Source: Sphingosinicella soli (GTDB taxonomy: Bacteria; Pseudomonadota; Alphaproteobacteria; Sphingomonadales; Sphingomonadaceae). Taken from it: a stretch of 64,000 nt of DNA. Positions 1 through 7,419 of this stretch are shown piece after piece (positions within the stretch are counted from its first letter, which is position 1; each line of letters starts with the position of its first letter). The notes beneath the pieces were generated by a model. That model made no database searches. It was not told where the DNA came from and saw nothing but the letters and a program-made list of their open reading frames with translations. Where the stretch lies: assembly GCF_014199685.1 (NCBI RefSeq), contig NZ_JACHNZ010000011.1, forward strand, positions 1-64,000, given 5' to 3'. The translations under genes and the position numbers were made by a program.

Positions 1-45
1 TAGAGGGATGGCGTAAGCACCCGTTCTCTATTCCAGATCAGTAAC

Positions 46-1305
46 TTACACCACGTCCGCCAACCCCATCCCATGCTCCCGGTGAATAAGACGGGCTAGA
101 CGCACATTGCGGCGGATGGCCTCGCCACCATCGGGTGCGACGACGAATATCCAGTTTCCGCCTGTATCTTGAAGAAACGGGCCGTTCGGCACTAGGACCG
201 CGTCTTCGGGATCCCCGAGCGTCAGTTTCGCCTGCAGCGTTTGACCGCGGCGAATGCCATCGGGCTGTTGCCCGCTGAAGACCAGATCAGCTTCGAACTG
301 GCCGTTCTTTACCTGCGGATAGATCTTGTTGACGCGCAGCGTATATGTCTTTCCGCCCCGCTCGAAGACGGCCAGCTGCCCGATATCAATCCGGTCGAGA
401 TAGAATTCGTCTATACTCGCAACAACCTTGTAATCGTCTGCATCGTCGACCTGGCCCAGCCTGCCGCCCGCCGCGATGCTCTGCCCGACTTCGATATTGA
501 AGCCCGACAGCGTTCCTGCGACCGGCGCGCGCACATTCAAAGCGTCGAGGTTTTTGCGCGACAGTTCGAGGTTCCGTTCCAGCCGCGCTCCTGCGCCTGT
601 CAGAAAAACAAGCTGCGCGTCCTGCAAGCGCGCATCCGTTTTCTGGCTTTCCAACGTCACCATCCGCCGGTTTCGGTAATATTCCAGCTCGTCCAGTGTA
701 TTTTCCAGCTGCACGCGAGAAATCGTCCGGCTTTCCATCAGTTTTTGCTCGCGCGCGAACTTCTTTTCCAGTCGGCTCATCTGATAATTTATTTCGATCA
801 GATTGCGCTTATGAGAAAGCCTGTTCTGTTCCAGCTCGAGCTCGATCCTGCGGATGTTGTTGAGCTGTTCCGTAACGACCGCCTCGTTTCGGGTGACATC
901 TAGTTGCAAGGTCGTGTTGGATAACTCGACGATCAGATCGCCCTCTTCGAGTTGGGCGCCGTCCTCGACCAGAATACGCTCTATGCGCCCGCCCTCAATG
1001 GCATCGAGATACACGGTGTTGAGCGGGGTCACCCTGCCGCGAATGGGTACGAAGTCCTCAAACTTGCCGCGAACGACCTTGGAAATTGTTACGCGGTCCG
1101 CGCTTACCGAGAGATTCCGGCCATCCGCAACATCCAGCAGCAAGAACGCCAGGAACGCGAGCACTGCCACCGCTCCGGCAATGGCCATGATCCGCCAAGG
1201 CTTCTTCTTGCCTTCAACCCGGCGGTCCATTCCTGCCCCGGAAATGGCGCGCATAGACTCTTTCGACTGGGAGGATTCGTCATCGTTTGTGACGTTATCG
1301 CTCAT
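46..1305 (-). CDS. HlyD/MacA-type periplasmic adaptor subunit, odd C-terminus
   Basis: Membrane-fusion (adaptor) protein of a tripartite exporter, bridging an inner-membrane transporter to the outer membrane. The 419-residue product has a charged cytoplasmic N-terminus of about 35 residues, one transmembrane segment near residues 38-58, a lipoyl-like half-motif near 95-120, a long alpha-hairpin coiled coil at about 125-260, the second lipoyl half near 270 and a beta-barrel domain after it. In related systems the adaptor gene is followed by MacB-type ABC transporter genes and accompanied by a sigma-54 regulator and kinase; here the latter two are the divergent neighbours and the transporter genes would lie beyond the left edge. 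A sigma-54 promoter sits 58 bases upstream. The last ~20 residues do not resemble the usual membrane-proximal domain, which normally continues for about 40 more residues, so the gene may be truncated or rearranged at its 3' end. Confidence 0.85.
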   Translation of the reverse strand: MSDNVTNDDESSQSKESMRAISGAGMDRRVEGKKKPWRIMAIAGAVAVLAFLAFLLLDVADGRNLSVSADRVTISKVVRGKFEDFVPIRGRVTPLNTVYLDAIEGGRIERILVEDGAQLEEGDLIVELSNTTLQLDVTRNEAVVTEQLNNIRRIELELEQNRLSHKRNLIEINYQMSRLEKKFAREQKLMESRTISRVQLENTLDELEYYRNRRMVTLESQKTDARLQDAQLVFLTGAGARLERNLELSRKNLDALNVRAPVAGTLSGFNIEVGQSIAAGGRLGQVDDADDYKVVASIDEFYLDRIDIGQLAVFERGGKTYTLRVNKIYPQVKNGQFEADLVFSGQQPDGIRRGQTLQAKLTLGDPEDAVLVPNGPFLQDTGGNWIFVVAPDGGEAIRRNVRLARLIHREHGMGLADVV

Positions 1306-1362
1306 GACCGCCCCAGCGCCGCACCCTCATCCCCCTTCGCAAGCCTATCTTCGCGCCGAATG

Positions 1363-1378
1363 AGCAAGGGATGTGCCA
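1363..1378 (-). promoter_or_regulatory. sigma-54 (-24/-12) promoter for the adaptor operon
   Basis: Read on the minus strand the sequence is TGGCACATCCCTTGCT, which matches the RpoN consensus TGGCAC-N5-TTGC at every defined position. It faces the adaptor gene starting at 1305 and would give a short leader of roughly 40-50 bases. The divergent gene encodes a sigma-54-activating response regulator, which fits a dedicated activator/target pair. A GGACTGTCC palindrome at 1418-1426 and two TCGAAC repeats 21 bases apart (1431 and 1452) lie upstream and could be activator sites; that part is speculative. Confidence 0.75.
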
Positions 1379-1479
1379 AGCGCGGAAAAGCGCGCGGTTT
1401 TGTTTATTTGGCCGCCAGGACTGTCCATAATCGAACATTGACTGTACGATTTCGAACGATTTGACTTACCGGAGGACAG

Positions 1480-2877
1480 ATGCAGACGGGCTGGGACGAC
1501 ACCAAGCTCCTGATTGTCGATGATGATCAGGATATTCTGGTTGCCGGGAAACTGCTTCTGAAGCGGCACTTCGGGGAAATTATCACCTGTGATAATCCGG
1601 CCCACATCCCGGATCTGATGGCGCAGCATGATTTCGACGCTTTTTTGCTCGACATGAATTTCGGGCCGGGGGAATCAGCAGGTGAACAAGGCCTGTTCTG
1701 GCTTCAAAAGATACAGAAGGCCGATCCAAACGCCGTTGTCGTGATGATCACCGCGCATGGAAATGCCGATGTTGCCGTCAAGGCGATGAAGCAAGGCGCC
1801 ACAGATTTCGTCATCAAGCCCTGGCAGAACGAGAAAATCGTCGCGACCCTGTCGGCGGCAGTGCGCTTGCGGAGCAGCCGCCGGGAAACCGAAAGGCTTG
1901 CGCAGGCAAGTCAGGTCGTCTCTCAATCAGCGCAAGGCCCTCGACAGGAAATGCTGGGGAACAGCGCATCGATGAGGGCGGTCATCTCCCTGATCGAACG
2001 CGCGGCGCCGACGGAGGCAAACGTCCTTCTGCTGGGAGAGAACGGCACAGGGAAGGAACTGGCCGCGCGCGCGCTGCACGACACGTCCCCCCGGGCCGGC
2101 GGTATCTTCATGTCCATTGACCTGGGTGCGCTCACCGAATCCCTGTTTGAATCGGAACTGTTCGGCCACAAGAAGGGCGCCTTCACCGACGCGGCGGAAA
2201 CGCGCATCGGGAAATTCCAGGCGGCAGAAGGCGGCACGCTGTTTCTTGACGAGATCGGCAACCTGCCGCTCCATCTACAGACGAAGCTGCTGACCGTGCT
2301 TGAGCAGCGGAAAGTAACACCCGTCGGCGCCAACCGGCCCACGCCGATCGACGTTCGCATCATCGCTGCGACGAACGTCTCCGCCGCCAAATTGCACGAC
2401 AAGGAGTTTTTCCGCCAGGATCTGTTGTTCCGGCTGAATACGGTCGAAATCACGCTGCCGCCGCTCCGAGAGCGGCCCGAGGATATTGCGGAGATTGCGT
2501 ATTATTATGCGAAATTCTACTGCCGCAAATACTCGGTCCCGGAGAAACGCTTCACGGCCGGTACGCTCGCGGCGCTGACACAGCATTCGTGGCCTGGAAA
2601 CGTCCGCGCACTGCGTCACGCCATAGAACGGGCCGTCGTTCTGTCTGCCAGAGACAGCGACAGTTTCTCCCCCGCTGATTTCCAGTTGGCACCCGATATC
2701 CGAACCGCGCCTGCCTCTCCAAATGAGGAGCATACGGACCTGAACCTGGAGCGGATCGAATCGCGGACTATTCGGGCGGCACTGCAAAAGCACCGCTACA
2801 ATATCAGCCACACGGCGAAGGAACTGGGCCTGACACGTGCCGCTCTTTACCGAAGGATGGAAAAGCATGGGATTTAG
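1480..2877 (+). CDS. Sigma-54-dependent NtrC-family response regulator
   Basis: Cytoplasmic transcription activator of 465 residues. Domains in order: receiver (residues ~8-130; acidic pair in IVDDDQD, phospho-acceptor in LLDMNFG, conserved Lys in VIKPW), AAA+ sigma-54 interaction domain (~160-395; Walker A GENGTGKE, Walker B GGTLFLDEIG) and a C-terminal Fis-type helix-turn-helix (~430-465, NISHTAKELGLTRAALYRR). The sigma-54 contact loop reads GAFTDA instead of GAFTGA, a variant seen in some NtrC-like proteins. GGAGGACAG just upstream of the ATG is a clear ribosome binding site. It overlaps the kinase gene and probably drives the divergent exporter operon through the -24/-12 promoter at 1363-1378. 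Confidence 0.93.
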   Translation: MQTGWDDTKLLIVDDDQDILVAGKLLLKRHFGEIITCDNPAHIPDLMAQHDFDAFLLDMNFGPGESAGEQGLFWLQKIQKADPNAVVVMITAHGNADVAVKAMKQGATDFVIKPWQNEKIVATLSAAVRLRSSRRETERLAQASQVVSQSAQGPRQEMLGNSASMRAVISLIERAAPTEANVLLLGENGTGKELAARALHDTSPRAGGIFMSIDLGALTESLFESELFGHKKGAFTDAAETRIGKFQAAEGGTLFLDEIGNLPLHLQTKLLTVLEQRKVTPVGANRPTPIDVRIIAATNVSAAKLHDKEFFRQDLLFRLNTVEITLPPLRERPEDIAEIAYYYAKFYCRKYSVPEKRFTAGTLAALTQHSWPGNVRALRHAIERAVVLSARDSDSFSPADFQLAPDIRTAPASPNEEHTDLNLERIESRTIRAALQKHRYNISHTAKELGLTRAALYRRMEKHGI

Positions 2878-4231
2878 GGGAAGGTTTTCCGTGGGGCTGA
2901 CCGTGCGCCTTATCTTGCTGGCGGTATCCTCCTTTGCATTCATACGCCTCTCCGTCCTGTCCGGCTACCAGGCGAGCGCGCTCTTCGCGTTCATCGTGAC
3001 GAGCGCTTTGATCTTCGAAATGATCCGCTTTGTATCGCGAACCAATTTCGAGCTCACACGCTTCCACGAGGCCGCCCGTTATGAGGACTATGGCGAAAGG
3101 TTCGAACTCGGACGGCTGGGCTCGGGCTTCGGAGAACTCGGCGCCGCATTGAACGGGATATTCTCGCAGTTTCAGGAAGCCCGCGTTGCGCAGGAGAGAG
3201 AGCTGTCGCGGTACAAGGCTCTGCTGGAACAGGTTCCCGTTCCTCTCATTTCCCTTCATTCCAACCGGACGCTGACACTGTGGAATCGCGCCGCCCGACG
3301 GCAGTTCCACGGCGTCGCGGTGAAAGCGCTTTCCGGGCTTGACCCGTTTGGCGAGGATCTGTGCCGTCAGATCGAAGACATACGCCCCGGAGAGCGGCGT
3401 CTCGCGACCATCATTGTGGATAGTACCCGTCAACGCGTGACTTTGGCTGCCACGCAGATCGTGACACGGGAGGGTAGCGAAAAGCTCATCAGCATTCAAA
3501 ATATTCAAAGCGAACTTGACGTGGCGCAGCTTGAGGCATGGCAGGATCTGGTGCGGGTGCTGACGCACGAAATCATGAACTCGATAACGCCCATCAGCTC
3601 TCTGGCGCAAACGGCGGCGACATTGATGAGGGACGTCGATGCGGGATCGGAAAAGGGCAGTCACGAGGACATCAGAAATGCCGTCGAAACGATCGCCGCC
3701 CGTTCTGAAAAGCTGACGAAGTTCGTTTCCAACTATCGGCAGTTGATGCACATTCCGCCGCCGCAAGTGAAATCGATTCTCGCAGAAGATCTGTTCGCCC
3801 AGATTACCGCGTTATACGCCCCCCAATGGGCAGAAGAGACGTTAGATCTGCGCGTGGAGATCAGCCCACGCAACCTGCGGCTTGCGGTTGATCCCGCCCT
3901 AATGGAGCAGGTGCTGATCAACATGCTGAAAAACGCACAGGAAGCGACAGCTGAACAGCGGCGTCCGACCGTTTCGTTGAAGGCAGGGCTGGACAATAAC
4001 GGCGCGGCGTACATCGAGGTCGCGGACAATGGAACGGGCATCCCGGCCGACGTGGCGGAGAAAATATTCGTCCCCTTTTACACGACGAAGCCGGAGGGCA
4101 GCGGCGTTGGACTGGCGCTGACGCGTCAGGTCATGATCGCCCACGGCGGCACGATAAGCGTGGCACCGCGACCGGGCGGCGGCACCAAATTCACGCTCGG
4201 CCTGCCCACCAAATCTGCTGGCAAGGCATAG
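2867..4231 (+). CDS. Sensor histidine kinase (NtrY-like cytoplasmic core)
   Basis: Membrane sensor kinase, partner of the upstream response regulator. I place the start at the ATG at 2867, which overlaps the regulator's 3' end by 11 bases; an in-frame start at 2837 is possible but lies deep in the upstream gene. One or two hydrophobic helices occupy roughly residues 10-50 with almost no periplasmic loop, followed by a PAS-like region (~115-215), the phospho-acceptor helix (HEIMNSITPI), the N box (NMLKNAQEA), G1 (DNGTGIP) and G2 (GSGVGLAL). The signal sensed is unknown; the lack of a large extracytoplasmic domain suggests a membrane or intracellular cue. Confidence 0.9.
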   Translation: MGFRGRFSVGLTVRLILLAVSSFAFIRLSVLSGYQASALFAFIVTSALIFEMIRFVSRTNFELTRFHEAARYEDYGERFELGRLGSGFGELGAALNGIFSQFQEARVAQERELSRYKALLEQVPVPLISLHSNRTLTLWNRAARRQFHGVAVKALSGLDPFGEDLCRQIEDIRPGERRLATIIVDSTRQRVTLAATQIVTREGSEKLISIQNIQSELDVAQLEAWQDLVRVLTHEIMNSITPISSLAQTAATLMRDVDAGSEKGSHEDIRNAVETIAARSEKLTKFVSNYRQLMHIPPPQVKSILAEDLFAQITALYAPQWAEETLDLRVEISPRNLRLAVDPALMEQVLINMLKNAQEATAEQRRPTVSLKAGLDNNGAAYIEVADNGTGIPADVAEKIFVPFYTTKPEGSGVGLALTRQVMIAHGGTISVAPRPGGGTKFTLGLPTKSAGKA

Positions 4232-4297
4232 CACATCGCTGGTTGGGGAACAGACCGGTTTTTTTCGAACGTCCAATACGTTCTCAAATGAACGCTA

Positions 4298-4888
4298 TCA
4301 GGATTTGTGGTTGCCAATGCTCCAACCTTGCGCCGCCAAATGCATTTCGCCGAATCGCCGAGGGGTCTCCTCAAGTGTGGTGGCGAGGCTGTCGTTCCAT
4401 CGGTTGAAGAACCCGTAGAGCGCAATTACCGCGAGCAGTTCAACAATCTGCTGCTCGTCAAAATGCAGCGCGAGGCGGTCCATTGTGGCGTCGGTCACGC
4501 CTGAAGGGGATTGCCCCGCGAGGATCGCGAAGTCGAGCGCTGCGCGTTCTGCATCGGAGAACAGATCGCTGCGCTCATAGTCCCAGATTGCCGCGATCTT
4601 TTCGACCGACGCGCCGCTGCTTGCAGCGTTGCTGGCCGTGTGCGCAGAACAATACTGGCATCCTGCCGACATGCTGGCGACATGACCCGCCATGTATTTG
4701 AGATCGGCGGAAACGCGCCCCGCTCCCATGATGGCCGTCCACAGGCCCAGCGTTGCCTGCAAGATATCGGGGCGGTAGCCGAGCGTCGTGATGCTGCCGG
4801 GCAGCTCGGCAAAATCCGCGAGAAAGGGGCTGGTGTCGATGCCGCGGGAGGCGAGTTCCTCGATCGTAAGCGATCTTATCCGAGCCAT
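4298..4888 (-). CDS. Carboxymuconolactone decarboxylase/AhpD-like protein
   Basis: Small all-helical protein of 196 residues. The family signature CQYCSAH is present near residues 76-82, giving the CxxC-x2-H arrangement of AhpD-type peroxidase/reductase proteins. Members of this family act either as alkylhydroperoxidase partners or as decarboxylases of aromatic breakdown lactones; the CxxC favours the first. It is the last gene of the minus-strand operon running from the TonB receptor at 15920 and starts 3 bases after the preceding SDR stops, so it is almost certainly co-transcribed. Its exact role in the pathway is not clear from sequence. Confidence 0.8.
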   Translation of the reverse strand: MARIRSLTIEELASRGIDTSPFLADFAELPGSITTLGYRPDILQATLGLWTAIMGAGRVSADLKYMAGHVASMSAGCQYCSAHTASNAASSGASVEKIAAIWDYERSDLFSDAERAALDFAILAGQSPSGVTDATMDRLALHFDEQQIVELLAVIALYGFFNRWNDSLATTLEETPRRFGEMHLAAQGWSIGNHKS

Positions 4889-4891
4889 GAT

Positions 4892-5659
4892 TCAGCCTTC
4901 CCATTCGCAATTGCCATCGACGCCGATGATCTGTCCGGTGATGTGCCGCGCAGCATCCGACGCCAGAAACAACGCCGTTTCACCGATTTCCGACGGCTGG
5001 ATCTTGGTCCTGAGCGAGATGAAGCCGAGCGCCTCGGCCTCGACATCGGCAACGGAAACGCCGCGCGCCTCGGCAGCGCGCGCCATCAGCATCCGCATCC
5101 GCTCGGTATCCATGAAGCCGGGACGGATCGCGTTGACCCGGATACCGGCAGGACCGAGTTCGCGCGCCAGGTTGCGGGTCATTCCCTCAATCGCCCATTT
5201 CGATGCGACATAGGCGGTCCGCCCCGGCAATCCGGTGATCGCCGAGGCGGTCGAGATGTTGATGATCGCGCCTGCGCCCGCGCGCTTCATCGCCGGAACG
5301 AACGCGCGCACCATGTGAAACGCGCCCTGCACATTGACTGCGAAGCAGCGGGCCCAGTCATCGGACGTGTTGGTCTCGATATCCCCGATCGGTCCTGCCA
5401 CCCCGGCGTTGTTGATGAGGACATCGACCGGGCCGATCGCGGCCGCGAACGCCGCGACCGCATCGGCGTCGGCGACGTCGACGCAGTGCCCGGCAATTTC
5501 CGGCCTTGCCTGGCACGCGCTGTCGATCGCCGTGCGATCGACGTCGCAGATGCTGACCTTCCAGCCCCCATCGGCAAAGATATGCGCGATGGCGAGGCCG
5601 ATATTCGCTGCGCCTGCGGTCACCGCCACATGACGCGTGCCGCCTGAAAGATCATTCAT
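4892..5659 (-). CDS. SDR-family NAD(P)-dependent oxidoreductase
   Basis: Classical short-chain dehydrogenase of 255 residues. The cofactor loop reads TAGAANIG rather than the usual TGxxxGIG, the NNAG motif is present near residue 85, and the catalytic Ser and YVASK motif are intact near residues 135-155. The start at 5659 overlaps the hyuB stop in an ATGA junction, which argues for translational coupling; the open frame continues upstream through hyuB but that part is a shadow. It probably oxidises or reduces a hydroxy/keto intermediate of the HyuAB/BKACE pathway; the substrate cannot be read from sequence. Confidence 0.88.
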   Translation of the reverse strand: MNDLSGGTRHVAVTAGAANIGLAIAHIFADGGWKVSICDVDRTAIDSACQARPEIAGHCVDVADADAVAAFAAAIGPVDVLINNAGVAGPIGDIETNTSDDWARCFAVNVQGAFHMVRAFVPAMKRAGAGAIINISTASAITGLPGRTAYVASKWAIEGMTRNLARELGPAGIRVNAIRPGFMDTERMRMLMARAAEARGVSVADVEAEALGFISLRTKIQPSEIGETALFLASDAARHITGQIIGVDGNCEWEG

Positions 5660-7419
5660 GCTGCCGGCTCCCGCAATTGTCTGGTGGTCTCGCTGTCGAG
5701 GCTGCCGTCCGGCCGGGCGGCGACGCCGTAGACCGTGCGCGCCCGCTCCGCGCTGATCAGGCCCTCGGCCATATCGCGAAGGACGGTTTCGGGCGCTCGT
5801 TCGAACGGCGATCCGTAACCGCCGCCGCCGCAAGAGACTGCCAGGATGCGCTCGCCGTCCTCGACATGCACCTGCGCGCAGGCGGCAAGCCGTTCGCTGC
5901 TGCCGTCGAGATGGATGATATGCTGGTCGGCGCCGCCGCCGGCACCGCCGCCCCGCACGCCGACAGGCGCGTTGACATGCCCATCGGAAAGATAGCCGAT
6001 GTCGATGGCGCCGCCGACGGGGCCGAACTCGATAACGGTCGACGGCGCGCCATTGGTGCGTCCCGCCCCTTCGCTGTCCGGCACGAACGCGCGCCGGTGG
6101 ATGATGATCGGCTGGATGATCTCGGCGTGCTCGACGCCGTCGATGCAGCACAAACCGGCATTGCCGACATGACCGACCGTCCACCATGCATCGGCACCAG
6201 GGCTCGCCGCCCCGCCGCTCATGCCCAGGAACACCTGATTGACAAACGCCTTGCCGCTGCGCGGATCGATTCCCGAAACGACCCCTGCCGACGGCGCGAT
6301 CACCGCTCCGACCTCGGCCATTCCGATGCCGTCCTGCAACCCGGCCAGCGCGGTCTGCACCGAATTCGCCACCCGATCGGCGATGTTGGTGGTCGCTGCC
6401 GAGCAGGAGAACGGATGGACAGGGATGCCGGCGATACAGCCTTCGCGCAGCAACACGTCGATCCGCCGGAAGGATCCGGCATTCTTGGGCACCTGATAAT
6501 CGATGCTGTTGAACACCCCGATCATCGCGGCGGTCCGCGCGCAGGCTTCGGAAAGGTTCATGCCGCACGGCATGCAATCGGGATTGTCAGCGAGATCGAC
6601 CGTCACCCGGCCCTGATCGGGATCGACCGTGATATGGGAAGTGATCCGAACGCCCTCGGCGGGAAGCCCCGGAAAGGGATCGTGAGTCGAGGAGCCGCTG
6701 ACCTTGCCTGCGGGCAGCGCCGCAATCGCCTCGGCCATGCGGGCCTCGGAATAATCGAACCACTGCGCGGCGAAGTCCTCCAGCCGATCCCAGCCGATGT
6801 CCTCGGCCAGCGCGGTGAGGTTGCGTTCACCAACGCGGACCGCGCCGACGGTGGAGAGGTAATCGCCGTGCCATTGCTGCGGCACGCGGATGCGCACCTT
6901 GCACATGCGGATGATGTCGTCGATGTCCTGCCAGCCGCGCTGCACCTGCACCGCCGGAAAGATCAGCGCGCCCTCGTTATAAACGTCGGTCGCCTCGCCC
7001 ATATAGGTTGTCGGCTGCGAGTTGCCGATATCGGCCTGGTGCGCCTTTGCGAGCAGGGTGAAGCGGTGCCGTCCGCTGCCATCGAACACCGGCGCAATCA
7101 CGGAGAGATCGGCAGGGTGCGAGCAGCCGTGATAGGGCGAATTGTGCAGGAAGGCATCGCCCGGCCGCTGATCGGGATGGAAATCCATCACCGATTTGAC
7201 CATCAGGTCCGGCCCGGAAAGAACGTGGATCGGAAGGCTGTCGGCGGCGGTAACGAGATCGCCGCCCTGCGTCAGGATACAGCACGAAAAATCGCGCGCG
7301 CGGTTGAGCACACCCGATCGCCCGGTGCGCAAGAGCGTGTTCGACATCGCCCGCACGACACCGTCGAGGCGGCTGCGCAAGACTGCCATTTGCGCGCCGT
7401 TGAAGCTGGCCGAAGTCAT
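5656..7419 (-). CDS. hyuB: Hydantoinase B / 5-oxoprolinase-type subunit
   Basis: Subunit B of the hydantoinase/5-oxoprolinase/acetone carboxylase superfamily, 587 residues, the normal length for HyuB. Characteristic stretches such as GDAFLHNSPYHGCSHPADL near residue 90 and the glycine-rich GGGAGGGAD near 475 are present. Together with HyuA it forms an ATP-dependent enzyme that opens cyclic amides or carboxylates ketones. It overlaps hyuA upstream and the SDR downstream by ATGA junctions. The SDR, BKACE and MFS neighbours suggest assimilation of an organic cyclic or carbonyl compound instead of simple hydantoin salvage. Confidence 0.92.
   Translation of the reverse strand: MTSASFNGAQMAVLRSRLDGVVRAMSNTLLRTGRSGVLNRARDFSCCILTQGGDLVTAADSLPIHVLSGPDLMVKSVMDFHPDQRPGDAFLHNSPYHGCSHPADLSVIAPVFDGSGRHRFTLLAKAHQADIGNSQPTTYMGEATDVYNEGALIFPAVQVQRGWQDIDDIIRMCKVRIRVPQQWHGDYLSTVGAVRVGERNLTALAEDIGWDRLEDFAAQWFDYSEARMAEAIAALPAGKVSGSSTHDPFPGLPAEGVRITSHITVDPDQGRVTVDLADNPDCMPCGMNLSEACARTAAMIGVFNSIDYQVPKNAGSFRRIDVLLREGCIAGIPVHPFSCSAATTNIADRVANSVQTALAGLQDGIGMAEVGAVIAPSAGVVSGIDPRSGKAFVNQVFLGMSGGAASPGADAWWTVGHVGNAGLCCIDGVEHAEIIQPIIIHRRAFVPDSEGAGRTNGAPSTVIEFGPVGGAIDIGYLSDGHVNAPVGVRGGGAGGGADQHIIHLDGSSERLAACAQVHVEDGERILAVSCGGGGYGSPFERAPETVLRDMAEGLISAERARTVYGVAARPDGSLDSETTRQLREPAA

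Noticed and set aside
4267-4283. GAACGT/ACGTTC hairpin between convergent kinase and CMD genes
   Set aside because: There is no T run on the correct side for either gene, so it is not a convincing terminator.
4892-6577. Long open frame extending the SDR to 561 residues
   Set aside because: The upstream part is an antiphase reading of hyuB with Arg-rich, low-complexity composition; the SDR starts at the ATGA junction at 5659.
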